Shown here piece by piece: positions 11,091 through 24,700 of a stretch of 64,000 nt of DNA. The stretch's first letter is position 1. Each line of letters begins with the position of its first letter. The stretch is from Chelydra serpentina (taxonomy: Eukaryota; Chordata; Testudines; Chelydridae), in assembly GCA_037349315.1 (NCBI GenBank), contig JBAIAC010000023.1, forward strand, positions 31,348,501-31,412,500. The letters are read 5' to 3'. Both the position numbers and the translations under genes were made by a program. Under the pieces are notes generated by a model. It was not told the DNA's origin. It saw only the letters and a list, made by a program, of their open reading frames with translations, and searched no databases.

Positions 11091-12300
11091 CTCTGTGATA
11101 TGGGAACCAACAAGACAATGCTGGTAGTGAACACACACATTATTGGTAAGGTGAACATAATCATCCAAGCTGTTGGACTTACTCTTACTCATTCTTTTGA
11201 GCGAAGATATTTGTTAATGTATCTACACTGTGCAGTGCTGTTTCTCACTTCTTGTTAAATTTTGCTAATCCGGAATCATATTTATCATTGTAATTGACCA
11301 CTGACATTTCCTAGGAGGAAATACCTTTCCAGAGCACCTGCCTTAAGAAAAGTCTGTTAAATAGATACGTAACTGTACTCTGGAGATCTCCTCCAATGCT
11401 CATGCAGAGCTAACGTTAGTGTCATTTGTGAACAGACTTTCAAGCCATATTTTTGTTAGTTTGTTTACTTTAAATACCTTAACTTACAGGTGTGCTCCTT
11501 GTACACAGCCTTGTATAAAAACATTTTTTTTAAATTGCATGAGAGATTTATTAAATACAGGCTCCCAAACTCCAGGCCAATGTAAGAGGAGTATATGATG
11601 GCAACTGGGCCAGTTCTCTGATGAAATGTTTTTGAAGCATTATTGGTGTTGATCAGAAGCAGCTGTTTGCCAGTCAGACTAGATGGAAAGCTTTGGGCAA
11701 ATGCCACTGACAGGTGAGGGAGGCTTTTTCCTTGAGCAATGATTTAGAGGCTAGATCGCACATAGCCTTTTCCTTTCCAAAGCCTGGATTCACACTCAGA
11801 AGTGACAAACATGAGTTTGATCCTAGCTGTCATCTCTCCACATGCCCCAATCTCGTAGTTTGACAGAAGTGACAGTCTTCTGCTCAGGAGAGGTCAAAAA
11901 ATGGAATATGATGAATGCTGTAGGTCAGATTGGATTAAGATTATTGTAAGAAAGAAGGTGTGTTGAGTTATCTGTGAGAAGACATGGGTAGTACATGTCT
12001 GACTTTCATCATCATAGTTAATATTACAGTATCACCTAGAACTCCCAGTCAGGATCAGAGCCCTTTTGGGTTAAGCACTGTACAGACACATCAGTTCCTG
12101 CCCTGAAGAGTTTACAATAAATGAGCAATACATTTACTCTCAAAAAATTAAGTGAAAGCTAAAGATGGGAGTGTTTTAGTAAAGAAGATTAACTGGAGGC
12201 CCTAAACTTTGGGGTTACCCACAATAGGCTCTTACTATTCCATGCCAGAATTCAGGAGGGCATAATAGAAAAATATTTCCTTAAAAAATAAATGCAATGT
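11091..12300 (+). other. MYNN 3' UTR and downstream sequence
   Basis: No coding signal is seen. AATAAA hexamers occur at 12116-12121 and near 12287, but both lie near sequence that looks repetitive, so the true cleavage site cannot be fixed. There is no competing polyadenylation signal closer to the stop that I trust. Confidence 0.4.
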
Positions 12301-13207
12301 TTATCTACTGCTTTATTTCCCATGCCAGTAATGCAGTTTTAGGCAGTTGCTGTGGTTTGTAGCAAGACCCATGGGTGAAAGGTTTGTTTTTTATACCACA
12401 ATGTTGGCACACAGGGCAGAAATTAGGCTCTTCAATTCCTCTCTGTCTTTTGCTGCTGCTTCTGTCTGCTCTATGGTGCTGAGACAAACTAATCTGCCCT
12501 CTCTGCTAAGGGTTCTTCTTAAGGTTTCTCTTGGACTCCTTATTTCCTCACACCAGTTGGTTTCCACTGAACAGCTTCATGTGGAGTCTGTGTGTTGACG
12601 CGCAGAGTACATGCCCCAAATATGTTCAGGGCTTCCTTCTGAGTATGGTGGAAATGAGTTGCTGATTGATGATCTCATGAATCTCTTAATTGGTAATAAA
12701 GTCTTTCTCACTGTCCAGAATCTTTCATAGGCACTTATTTTCAATGGTGTCTAGTTTTCTGTCCAACCATTTGGTAGATCTCCATCACAGCCATATGTTA
12801 GCACTGAGATTACATTAGAATTGAAAATTCTCAGCTTTGGTCTGATGCTATATCTCTCATCGATTTCCATATTAAGGTTAGTAAATGCTGTGGGTGCCTT
12901 TCCTATTCTTGATGTCACTTCCTTCTTGTGATGTCCATTGGTCAATTTGGTGCTGCCAAGGTAGATGAATGGGTTTACTTTCTTGATATTTTTGCCATCT
13001 AATATTACTGCTTGAAATCTAGGTTTCAAAGATGTTTGGTTTAGCATGACTAATTTTGAGCCCTGATTGGCCTGTTGTTCTTGGCAAGGTTGTCTGTCTT
13101 TATTAGTAACTTTTCATGGGTGTCATTCAGCATGATATCAGCAGCAAAGTCTAGGCCTTCTTGACATTTGCCAACTCCCCCACGCTATACCAGTGTTAGT
13201 GTTGCTA

Positions 13208-13494
13208 GGGCTTGGTCCACACTAACCCCCCAGTTCGAACTAAGATACGCAACTTCAGCTACGTGAATAACGTAGCTGAAGTCGAAGTATCTTAGTTCGA
13301 ACTAAAAGGTACTTACCGCGGGTCCAGACGCGGCAGGCAGGCTCCCCCGTCAACTCCTCTCGCGGAGCAGGATTACCGGCGTCGACGGCGAGCACTTCCG
13401 GGATCGATTTATCGCGTCTAGACAAGACGCGATAAATCGATCCCAGAAGATCAATTGCGTGCCGCCGAACCAGCCAGTAAGTATGGACGTACCC
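13208..13494. mobile_element. Harbinger-like palindromic MITE, copy 2
   Basis: It has the same ends and two hairpins as the 2007 copy: CTTCAGCTACGT/ACGTAGCTGAAG near 13254-13282 and a hairpin with arm GATTTATCGCGTC near 13400-13444. The flanks CTA/TAA suggest a TA-containing target. Confidence 0.78.
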
Positions 13495-14250
13495 TAATAC
13501 ACTTCTTCAATATTCAGCCTATGCCCATGCCAAACAGCAGCAGCGATAAAATGCAGCCCCTGTTTCACATTAGTGTCCATGCTGAACCATTCAGTTGTCT
13601 GGGTGTCCATCCTTGCAGAGCACTTCACATCTCTGTACGTGGCCTTAATGATGATTATGACTTTAGCTGGGCTTCCATAGGCGTGAAGAAGGGAATAGTC
13701 CATAATGTATGTCTATCTTTGAGGGGGGAAAAAAAGCCTTTTGAGAAAAAATAAATAAATCAGTGACATTGTTGAAGGGAGCTTGCCATTCTATACTTTC
13801 TTCTGTGGTGGTCCTTAACTGAATATCTGGTCTACACAGAATCTCTTGGGCCTGAATCCAGCCTGTTTTCTATGCTTTGCATCCACTGCCTCTTTCATCC
13901 TGTTTAGAATCATACTACAGAAGGCTTTCCCTTCAACAGAGTAGTGCAACTCCAGTTGTTAGTCAATAAGATCACCCCATTTGGACAGTCTGACAATGAT
14001 TCCATGTTTCCATTGGTCAGGAGGCGTCTCTTTTTCCCAAACTTTATCAGACAGCTCTGTCAGTTTCATTAAGGTGATGGTATCAAATGCTTTTAGCATT
14101 TCTGCAGTGATTTGATCATCTCCTGCCGCTTTATTTTTTTCAGCTTCCTGATTGCGGCCTGTACTTCTGTCATCTCTCTTGGACTGATGTTAACGTCAAG
14201 TTGGTCAGGTTTGCATGTTTAAATGGAAGTCTGGTGCTGAAGTCGGCCGT

Positions 14251-14884
14251 GGGCCTGGTCTACAGTACGCGATTATATCGGAATTAGTCACCTTATATCG
14301 AATTAAAACTAAATCCCTCCACACAACCAACCCAGTTTTGTTGACTTAAAGGGCTCTTAAAACTGGTTTCTGTACTCCACCTCGGCAAGGGGAGTAGTGC
14401 TAAAATCAACATCTCTGTTCTGGATTTGAGGTACTGTGGACGCAATTAGACGGTATTGGCCTCCGGGAGGTATCCCAGAATGCTCCATTGTGACCGCTCT
14501 GGACAGCACTTTCAACTCAGATGTACTAGCCAGGTAATCAGGAAAAGTCCCGGGAACTTTTGAATTTCATTTCCTGCCATCCCAGAATCGCAAAAGAGCT
14601 CCAAACGGGAGGTACTGGATCTGATCGCAGTATGGGGAGAAAATCTGTGCAGGCAGAACTCCGTTCAAAAAAACCGGAATGCCAATGGGCAGCGGAGACT
14701 GCGGGGACTGTGGGATAACTACCCACAGTGCACTGCTCCGAGAGTCGATGCTAGCCACAGTACTGTGGACGCACTCCGCCGACTTAACGCACTTAGTGGG
14801 GACACACACAATCGACTGTGTAAAATCTCTTCAGAAAAATTGATTTCTATAAATTCGACCTAATTTCGTACTGTAGACATACCT
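14251..14884. mobile_element. Larger Harbinger-like MITE (about 630 bp)
   Basis: The start GGCCTGGTCTACAGTACG and end CGTACTGTAGACATACC are inverted matches. The interior (CTTTCAACTCAGATG..., GGGATAACTACCCACAGTG...) resembles internally deleted Harbinger derivatives. It is inserted in the LINE remnant. Confidence 0.7.
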
Positions 14885-15339
14885 TAGGTCTGTTGAGGAC
14901 TTCTGTAAATGCTCTGTCCATTTATTTTTTTGTTCTACCTCAGTTGTAAGCATTTTTCCATCTTTGCTTTTTATTGGCCCATGTCCTATTCTGAAATTGA
15001 CACACAGGATTTTAATCACTTGGTGAATAACCCTGATATACCATAATAGCAGCAGCTTCAGCTCCTAGATCTTCAATGTATCTTCATTCATCTGCCCTTG
15101 TGTTGCTTTTCACCGCTCTGTCTGCTTTCATGCACTCCTCTGCTTTTTCCAATACTCTAGTTGGTTTTAGCATTCAGGAGTTTTCCTTTCAATATCTCTC
15201 CTTCCTCAGAGAGACGTCCTATCTCTTGAGTTATCCAGATCTTCTTCTGCCTCTGTTGATATCCAACTGTGGCTACTGCAGTTTGAACCACATTATCTGT
15301 AAGCCTGGCCCAAGGAGTTTACATTAGCTTTTTCTTTTA

Positions 15340-17732
15340 CAAGCAGCGTTTCTGGTGTCTGACAGCGTCACTGCTTAAGCTCCATTGTGATTAGTGGGAG
15401 TGTTTTTATGCCTCACCGAGCCAATCTTAGAACTATCAATAATCATCAAATAAAGAGCCACAGAGGCATTTTTTCTCCAGTCAGACAAACAGCACCTGTG
15501 ATATTTTTAAGTGCATTCTTTGGTTGTTTATTTGTTGATACCATTTTATCTGTATTGGTGCGTTGGGTCTAGGCCTTGGTAAACAGAAGAGCATGGAAGA
15601 TGTCTCTTAATATAATTCCTATTCTACTCCATATAACAACTCATCTTCACCTTAATTAAAAGGGCTTTGTGAAAAAATTTCTAGTGGATTTATCCTCTGC
15701 AAATGGACCCCTGAATCCTGGGCATGGCTCTGTCTTTTATTTCTTGCTTTCTTTATCCATGTGTCTGTTTTCCTCTTTGTCTGTACCTTTTACATGAAAT
15801 AGACCTTTCATCTTTTGTTGTTTATCGTTTAAAATGTGACATGTATAATACTGGTTTTGATGGTTTAATGCTTAATTACATGCGGTCAATTTGATGTTGA
15901 CGGTTACTGGACATTATGAAGTACAACCAAGTCTCCCAAGAGTCTTCTCACTGCACTGAAGCCAATCCTTGCCATTGCTTCCTGACCTTCACTGTATTTG
16001 TTTTGCACTTGTCTCCATCATGTCTGTGCCACAGCATTTGCCAGCATCTACTGTCCTTCACCACACGGGTGTAGGACATTGGATGAATCATTTTGGGTTT
16101 TCAGTGGTGCAGTGTGGCTTTTTTCCTTCTTTTGAAATCTTTGTTTTTTCCCTCGTAATCTTTCAAGGATTCCGTGGCCAACTGGTAATTCTGTGACTGA
16201 AGAATCGCACCAAAAAGCAGGGCCTTGAATATAAGTGACAAAGGTCCACTCCATGTGACCAGATCTAAGGCTGCATTTTCTGACCAAAAATACAGCAAAG
16301 GTATAAAGATGAATGCAGTTTTAGTAATTAGTATTGCACAAAAGAAAAGCCATCTTAAGCGCTCTGCCAAGTCATATCGTTACACTGCTATTTGGCAAGT
16401 TCATCTTTAAATGTATTAAAGTACATCTCTTCTGATGTGCTAGTACTTTAAAAAAAAAAAGTTTTAACTTATTCAGAATTACTGAGTAATGCATATATTA
16501 CCAGAAGAGCAAAATAACTCTGAAAAAACATTCCTGTGCAGAATATGCATTCCATAAGAATGTTTGTTTCAACTGTTTTTATATTTCTAAAATTTTAGAC
16601 TACTACAGTATTCTTACATTTCAGACTTTAAAAAAAAAAATCAGTGCTTAGATTTATACTAGATCCAGTTTAGATATTTATAGAGGTGACATTTGCTTTA
16701 TATTACTCATTTAGTTTTCTTTATACACAGGAAGATCATCATTTTTACAAGACAACGGTTTTAAACCTCTCTTCACAGAATACACAGGTTCTGATAAAGT
16801 TGTTCTCTTGCAGCAATAATTTAATTATCGGTACTCTTGAGTACCAATTCTTATCCTCAACTTTGATGAAAACAACTCAGCTGCTGAGTTGATTTCCCTT
16901 AAATATATTAATTTAATATAACATATAATTTAAAAAAATGTGTAGGAGTGTTCCAGCTGGGTGCTGTAGAACTTTGAGAGAGCGCTGTACTGCATATCTG
17001 TGACAATGCCTGGAGTACTTTCCATGCATCTCTTATGTGGCGGCTTTTACTGCTCTCGAGTTCAATTTGGAGCTGGAAGTTGCATCAAGAGGCTTGATGG
17101 TCCATGTAAAGAGTGATTAGGGGGAAAACGTGGACATCTTAAATAGTCAAATGCCGTTAATAGTTAACCAAACTTCTCCTTTCTGAAAAATGAAAGCGGG
17201 AGCATTAAAATTTCTTTAAAATCTTGAAAAAGACTTCTAAAGAATATCTCCAGTGTGATCCAAATCTCAGCAAGTCCACTAACTTCAATGGAAGTTTTGC
17301 CTGAGGGCTTGACTACTCTTGGAAATTTACCAAAATAGCTAGCTATTCCAGAATGGGGAGTCATACCAGAATAGCTACTCTGCAATAATTATTTTGGTAA
17401 GTTCCAAGTGTAGAAAAGCCCAGAGTAAGGATTACAAGACTTTGTGAGAGGCTGTTGGTAAGACTTACAGAAATAGGTCTAGATAAGAACTAGTAATCGA
17501 TTTGGGTTAAGTTATTTTTGAAGTATTTTTCCTGTATATACAAAGTTTTTCCTTCTGCTATGTGTATATAGTTCAATTCTTTTTTTATAATCCCCTGGGG
17601 GGGTTTTGTACATACTTAGGTTGCAGTGTTTATGTTAGGCTTTAATAAACTTGTTTTGTAATTTTCCCTCAGCTTGTGTCTGGTGTTTGTAATTACAAAG
17701 GGTAGTAATTAAGGAGGAGGGAAGCAATCTAA
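15340..17732. other. No gene recognised
   Basis: AT-rich intergenic sequence between the MYNN and LRRC34 3' ends. The part near 15340-16400 could be the upstream endonuclease region of the adjacent LINE, but I could not confirm a motif. Confidence 0.4.
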
Positions 17733-17964
17733 GGGCTGGTTCACACTGGGGCGGGGGATCGATCTAGTATATTTACTGCGGGTCCACGCGGCGCAGGTAG
17801 GTTCCCCCGTCAACAGCGCTTCCTCCTCTCGGCAAGCAGGAGTTTCGCAGTTGACGGGGGAGCGCTTCTGGGATCGATTTATCGCGTCCAGATGAGACGC
17901 GATAAATCAATCCCAGAAGATCGATCTCTACCCGCCGAATCGGGCAGGTAGTGTGGACCTACCC
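17733..17964. mobile_element. Harbinger-like palindromic MITE, copy 3
   Basis: It starts GGGCTGGTTCACACTGG and ends GTGTGGACCTACCC, with TAA on both sides (3-bp duplication). It keeps the ATTTATCGCGTC hairpin but has lost the first hairpin. Confidence 0.78.
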
Positions 17965-18349
17965 TAACATAACCATCATCACAACACACTACACTAGCGT
18001 CATAGAGGGCTCAGAGACAGCCCTTAGCACTGTATACAGCTGTATAGGGGTTATTTGGGAACAGCATCATTCATTACATTTTCCTGCCAACAGAAAAAAA
18101 ACACCCAAGTCACTTACACCCAAAATATTACCTGTAGCAAAGGAACAAAAACTTAATTCTAAATACTATTTAATATAATTATTTTTGAGCAGTGAAAGAT
18201 TCAAAGCAGTGTGCAAAACAATTTAAGTTTACCCCATTTTAAAGCAGATATAAACTACTTTGCAATGAATGTCTTCTACAGAGGATATCTTAATTTTTTT
18301 TTAAAAATCACTTGTATTTTTTTCTATGCAGACAGTAGAGCCTGTTGGC

Positions 18350-18465
18350 TAAAGCGCTGCCACTGACTTGCTGGGTGACGTTGGGCAAATCATATCTCAT
18401 CCCCGTGCCTCAATTTCACCTTGTAAAGTGCTTGGAGCTCCAAAGATGAGAACTAGGTAGCATTT
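18350..18465 (+). repeat. MIR-like fragment
   Basis: GACTTGCTGGGTGACGTTGG, then GCCTCAATTTCACC and AAAGTGCTTGGAGCTC follow MIR block order. Confidence 0.55.
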
Positions 18466-19099
18466 TAGCTATTACAGTTTATGCACAGGAATATAGTACT
18501 TCTTGCCTATAGTAATTTTTTAATTCAGAAGTATACAAGATAACTTAGTCCTTGGACAGAATTTGTGATTTTGGCTATTTATAAGTACTGTAATAGATTC
18601 AGAAGTAGTCATCTTATAGTACTCTCTCATAAAAAGTATGTGAAGGAATTAGTGGTGTTAGAGATGTGGACAACTTTTGCTGATATCAATGGAACAGAAT
18701 GCTGTCATAGGCCACGGCTCTTACTGTTAAAATAAATAATGAGGTGCAGTGAAGGTGTTCTTTGAAAATACACATCACTTATTTTCAAAGTGGATGCCAT
18801 TTATCCTTTCACATTTTGTTTGTGATGTTATTGCTCTCATCAAACCAATTAAAATTAAAACATTGCTTTTGGCAGAGTCATGGTTACTTATCACAGCCTA
18901 TTTTAAACTTCCATTACTTTTCTGAATAAAATGATCCATCATTAGCATTAATCATTAATTAACAATTCATAAGTTGTTAATTTAATCAGTAGAAGTAGTT
19001 TGAACATAAATGTGCAGCAAAAGGGGAGGATGTCTACCTTAGATTCTGACAAAGAATATTAAACGCACTATCATGCTTCTAAAATAAACCTACCACTAA

Positions 19100-19429
19100 G
19101 GGTATGTCTACACTAGAAACTTATGTCAACCTATATTAGGTCTACTTACAGCCCCCATGGTAATTACTGTGTTGGTGAGTGTCCACACTACCCTGCTTGC
19201 GTTGGTGGTGCACCAGGAGCGCTTCCACCGACCTAAGAGGGGCAGTGTGGAGAGCCCGGTCTCTCAACTCCGCTGGCAGCTCCCTGCTGGGAGCCTGGCT
19301 GGCTCCCTCACCCCCAGGCTTTTTGCCCCAGCTCCCAGCCGGGAGTGGGGTTTGTAATGTAGACACTGACATAATTAGGTTGACGTAAGCTGCCTTAAAT
19401 CAACCTAACTCCGTAGTGTAGACCAGGCC
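19100..19429. mobile_element. MITE with GTCTACAC ends
   Basis: The start GGGTATGTCTACACTAG and the end GTAGTGTAGACCAGGCC are inverted-repeat-like. The subterminal AACCTATATTAGGT-type and TAGGTTGACGTAAG segments match other Harbinger-related ends in this window. Confidence 0.6.
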
Positions 19430-21147
19430 TACTTAACAGAAGGAAGAAACTTTATCTGGAAGCAGGCTATTCCATAATGGGCCAATATGCATCTTTATGG
19501 GCCAATATGCATCTTTCTCATGAACACTGGAGCAGATCAACCACTGGGCTAAGTCATTACAGTGATTTTGATCTGCATGGTATCTAACAGGCACAAAAGC
19601 CCATCTCTCTCTCCACTTTCAGGGCTAAGGTTAACTTTGTGCATGGCTTTTTTTTTTTTAAATTGTGTTCAAGGAAAGCTGTATTGAAAAGGCATATTTT
19701 ATACCTTGATCTGAATTGGTTGGGCTCATACTGATCTCTGACAAGGAACTCCACAGCCAGGGTCTACACCACTGAGTGTTCTATTCACAGTGATAGTTGG
19801 AACCTAGGTCTATCCAGCTGCATTATTCCTGTAAAGCAGTTATCTTGGGGGATTATAGAAAGGGTGCGGTTTCCAGGTCCCAAACTGTAACAGCATCTGT
19901 TAAAGTACAGTCTCTTATTAACTTTGCTTCAGAATGATTTACATGCTATTAAATAATGGTAAGTTTTGTATAATTATTCTTTAAGTTCCATTACATTCTC
20001 CTTTCTATAAAATGCTAGATAATGCTTGGTTATCGTCTGGAAGATGAAGTAAAACTGATTAGGTTCAACCTCAACAAGTATGTTTATGATATTTAAGTAG
20101 GACCATCTCTTCTGAAGTACTTAAGTTTTATGAAAAAGGGAAAAGTTGAATAAAATGTGCTAAATATTTTTAATGAGCTTTCATAACCCATTCAATGGGA
20201 AAAACAATGAAGAAGTGTCCTGAAGTTATTTATAGTCTTGCAAAGTAAATGAGAAGCTGGTTTACAGGACGGAATATAAGTTTCTCCTGCCCCAGTTCTC
20301 TTCATCTAAAATGACAGAGAACCAAGGTTATTCTTGAACCTGGTTATTTGTCCACATAGCTAGTATTTGACCATCTAATGTAACCAAATCATCTAAATTC
20401 TTCCTATTTTATCTTAGCCTTCATCTTTTCTTGAAGACCCTTAACTGGAGGAGGAGTTTTGGCTCAACACAGTGACAAGCCCAAGCCATCCTCTCAGCTT
20501 GCCTTATTAGCTTAGCAATTGCTTGGTAACACATAGATTCTACAGCAACTGGCTAGTTAGTATCTCATCAATCAGATTTTGTTACTTCCCCTTATGAGTG
20601 TAACTATTTTTGAGAGCAACTCAAAGAGTCAATTCTAAGGTAGCACACACAATCAGTACCAATACCCTCTTGGATACAGTGGGGCCCTAAGTAGTCCCAC
20701 AGTGCTAGGATAGCAACGTTGTGGCACTGAGAGTCAAACTAACAATAATACTTACATAGTTGCTTTCTAAGTGCATTGCTGTAGTTACTTGACAGTTTTG
20801 CTTTATTTTAGAAGCCTGATTTTCTTGCCAGTCTACGCTCTTTCTATTTAAGGGCACTATAATCTGTCACTTAAAAAAACCCCACAACTTTGTGCTGTAC
20901 TTGGGGAAGATATCAGTGCAAAGTACCGCTGTCGTAGTTGGTTGCTCTTCCTCAGTTAGAGGGCGCATCATATTGACTAAATGAGTGGGCAGAGAAAGAA
21001 GACGGCAGCTTGAGACAATAGTCTGGAACAGAGATCATCGTGTCTCCTTATATAAAAACTGACAGCAATTAAACCCATGCACTTTCATCATAAGAGTCCT
21101 TTAATAATAGCCTGGGCATCATTTACCAAACTTCTGTTTATCTACAG
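19430..21147. other. Intergenic / LRRC34 3' flank, no gene seen
   Basis: A 20-bp tandem duplication (ATGGGCCAATATGCATCTTT) lies at about 19477-19516. A possible minus-strand AATAAA for LRRC34 is at 20802-20807. Otherwise nothing is recognised. Confidence 0.4.
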
Positions 21148-21308
21148 CAGTGGTTCTCAACCCGCAGCCCAATCAGCACACAGCTGTGGCACATATGACA
21201 TCCTCAGGGCCATATAGGTAGTATGTATATTGTGTGGATGCGGCCCACTTACCAGAGAGAGCGAGCTGCATATGTGGTCCACAATGCTAAATAGGTTGAG
21301 AACCACTG
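21148..21308. mobile_element. Short hAT-like element in LRRC34 3' UTR/flank
   Basis: The ends CAGTGGTTCTCAACCC and GGTTGAGAACCACTG are inverted repeats. The flanks TCTACAGC/CCTACAGC form a near-perfect duplication. Confidence 0.75.
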
Positions 21309-21516
21309 CCTACAGCAACAACATATACTTTGTTAAAAAACTCACATTGGATTCAGTTAGAGTTGGTTTGATCTCTAGTACTTTTCAAATATATATATTA
21401 GTGCACCCCAAAATAACCTCCTCAAGAAACTACATACTATCATTTTGATTTACAAAGAAATAAGCCGGAAAAACCCTCAAGTTGATAGATATACATGCAT
21501 CAAGTTGTTACCTTGT

Positions 21517-21720
21517 TCACAAATGTTCTGCAACTGCTCTTATTGCAAGACTGGCATTAGCATCTTTGTTATCAACCTCCCCATAACTTGGTGTCCAATA
21601 GTAATGCCTTTTAAGGCCATGAGAGAGTTCTGCAAGATATATATGCCCATCCACTTCATACGGATCCACATCTGTACAATTTGGTTTCAAGCGGCCATTT
21701 TCAATTAAGTCTGAAAATGC
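21517..21720 (-). CDS. LRRC34: LRRC34 last coding exon
   Basis: The acceptor is TTCATTTCAG. The exon encodes AFSDLIENGRLKPNCTDVD through HYYWTPSYGEVDN and stops at TGA (21519-21517). The 3' UTR runs to lower coordinates. A possible AATAAA on this strand is at 20807-20802, and a hAT-like insertion (21148-21308) would lie inside the UTR. Confidence 0.92.
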   Translation of the reverse strand, partial: AFSDLIENGRLKPNCTDVDPYEVDGHIYLAELSHGLKRHYYWTPSYGEVDNKDANASLAIRAVAEHL

Positions 21721-24700
21721 CTGAAATGAACAAATGCAAAGGATTTACATTTAACATTCTTCTAACACGTTCTACCAGCCAGAGGCTTAGAAAGTGCAAA
21801 GCAGGACAGTAGATGATGCAGACTGGGTCAGCACTCAATGGCATTTTAATGTCCCGTAATTGCTTGGTATGAGAAGACCATGCCACAACTACCATAATTT
21901 TACAATAAAATAAAATATAATGAACTACACATCAGTTTTACAAATAGTTTTAGTGAGCATACTAGTTGTATAAAATGAAGATAAGCTGTGGAAAAGGTCA
22001 GTGATGAAGAACACTTACGACACAGGTGGCCTCATCAAATTTGTTTCCCCATATATAAATGTAGGAAAGCACCATGTTTGTTTTCATTGAATCCGAAAGA
22101 GCAACAAGTCCTTTTCCACTTATATTGTTGCTTACTACTGCTAACCTAGTAAACAGAAGAAATAAAACAAAAACAAATTATATAAGTAAATTCCAAGCCA
22201 TTTGATTCCTACCTCATAAGTACAGTATTTGGAACAAATCAGCAACAAAAATTATTTTTATAGCTCAAATCTGTATTAAGTCCTATATAATTCTTATATT
22301 CCTCAAGGCACTTCCTTGATTTGAGTGGCAAAGACTTTGACAATTAATTTCTTCAAAGCAGGTGACCCTATGCTTGGTGGCCAGCTCTCATATTTAGTGT
22401 TTTGAAGCATGGCCCTGGCTTCTAGCCAAGTTAAACTTTGATCCTGGAGCTGGGAGAGGTATTTTTGTATTGGTGAACCTGAAAGTTTTTCAGAGGCACC
22501 TAGCAGACCCTTTAATCTTTACTCCCCAAAACTAAGGGCTTCAGGCAACACCTATGATCAGCGTTTATATTCAGCCAAAGGTATGGTTTTCTGCAAGACA
22601 CAAAATATATCCTGTAGGAGAGCATAGGTGCCGACTCCGTGGGTGCTCCGGGGCTGGAGCACCCACAGGGAAAAATTGGTAGGTGCACCTGCCCCCCCAC
22701 CCCAGCTCACCTTCGCCTCCTCCTCTGAGCGCACCTTTCCCGCTTCTCCTCCCAGTGCTTGCCACTGGCATAAGCTGTGGGAGCGAGTGGGGAGGAGTGG
22801 GAACCCGGCATGCTCAGGAGAGGAGGCGGGGAAGAGGCGGGGCAGAGATTTGTGGAAGGAGTCCAATAGGGGCTGGGAGGAGGGGAGTTGGGGCAGGGAC
22901 TTTGGGGAAGGGGTTGGAATGGGCACAGGGGTGGGGTGGGGCGCGAGCACCCACCGGCGCCAGGAGAAGTTGGCACCTATGTAGGAGAGATTAGACAATC
23001 TCCTGGTGAACCTGAAATAAACTAAAAAAAGGCTTCAAGAAAATCCTTTTTAAGACCTGAAACAACACGCACAGACCGTTATTCTTGCAGTGTGTCACAC
23101 TGACTTAAACGACACTCTGTGCAGCAATTAGGATTTTTGTTTGCAAATCCTTTTGCAGGAAAGGGCCTGACAGTCAAGATACTAAAAGGAAGCGAGAAAC
23201 AGATCTGACAGCCAAATGTTCATTAGAGTGACTCGAGATGTGTACTGCGAACCAAATATAATACAGAGGAAAATACTATCAAATTAATTTTAGATTCATC
23301 CATAAAGGGAAAAGAAGAGCTTGCTAAAATATCAAAAGTATGAGAACAAGCAGTAAAAACACTTTGAACAGAAACTACTGTTCTATAAACCAAGCAAGGG
23401 TGTGGGGAGGAGAGAGAGAGACAAGTAAAATGGAAAAAAAGTGTCAAGGGCTTTTAGTAGAATTGGCTATAGGAAGGGTAAACCAGAAAATTTAGCAGCG
23501 TGGAAGTGTGCCTGGTGGAGGGAGGAGAGAGTTTGGGACTTTTGCCATGAAGGGAGGGGTTTCTTGGCAGCAGTATTTTCCCAGGCTTTAGTCACTGAGC
23601 TGGTAAAGAGTTTGTCAGGTGGATGATCAAATTTAGGGGTCAGAAGCTGGGGGAGGGGAACTGCTAGGGCTTTGTCACTGGTGGGAAGGGAGCATCTTCA
23701 TGTTTTCTCCCTCTCTTGCCTCTCTCCCCTCTGCCCCTAGCCTTTCTTGTTCCTAGCATCCCACCTCCCAAGAGAGGAGAGTCCATGTGACTTTCCTCCC
23801 ACAGACTGACCCAGCAATTCAACCCACCCTGTCCAGACACTCAGGTTTGCTTTGCTGAGTGGGGAGCATTCCTTGGACTGGCATTTCACTGGTTCTGCCA
23901 CAGCCCAGGTGAAGCCATAGGACTGTCATCATCAGTGTACCCAGCAGTCCCCATCCATGTGTGATTTTGGAAACTATTTGGCTTTGTAGTTTGGATCATT
24001 AGCGTAAAAAAGTGATGTACTACAGTACTAGCTCATATACTGCTGTGTCACATTTTCTAATTTTCCACTAGTTACACCTGCAATGTCTTTTGCGGAGTTT
24101 TATCTATACTAACGCTTGAAGAGTTCTGTTGTACAAAGCCAGGGCTTCACTCAGATAGATGGCTCCATCATCTTCTATCCTGTTTGAATTAAGATCTAGG
24201 ATTTCCAGGGTTTGGTTCCGTTTCAGCAGTTCTCCCAAAAATTTCACACCATCACGAGTTATTTTATTACTGAAAGAGAAATTTTTTTTTTAAAGGGGGA
24301 TACTATTGAGAAACCTGCAGTATTACTTCCTAGGCAGAAAATGCCTCATAGGCTGCTGAATAAACTGTTCTGAAATGTACAGCTGTTCAAGCAATATACA
24401 ATACATACACTTCATCCGGATTTTTACTCAAACTGGCAACTATTAACACAAGCTAATAAATTAATGGAATGTTTAGAACCCATTCTTGCAATTCATGTAC
24501 AGGCACTTCCAATAGTTGCTGGATAGCAGGATCAGGTCCTAAATGTCTTATATTGTATTCTTCCAATTTTGATTTTTTACATCTTCTGTAGAGTGTCATA
24601 ATTTGACACACTGTCTGATTAATAAGTACTATAGAGTAAGTGCTCTTTCTTCACTCAAGTGTACAGTATTACACAATTTAAGGTCAGAAGGGACCATCAG

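Larger units (their letters stand above)
12340..15340 (-). mobile_element. Degenerate non-LTR retrotransposon (LINE) reverse-transcriptase region
   Basis: Minus-strand frames read like a LINE RT with many breaks. The order is KSKDGKMLTTEVEQKNKW near 15000-14880, MTEVQAAIRKLKK and KAAGDDQITAEML near 14200-14090, AGFRP-like residues near 13900, then FIYLGSTKLTNGHHKKEV and RIGKAPTAF near 13000-12870, and a C-terminal region to about 12340. The block order is that of an RTE/Jockey-type endonuclease-reverse transcriptase; the exact clade is not decided. It is split by MITEs at 13208-13494 and 14251-14884. It is non-functional. Confidence 0.7.

Noticed and set aside
22558..22998. Frames of up to 146 codons on both strands
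   Set aside because: They coincide with a GC-rich hAT-like element with exact 8-bp flanks, and there is no conserved domain.
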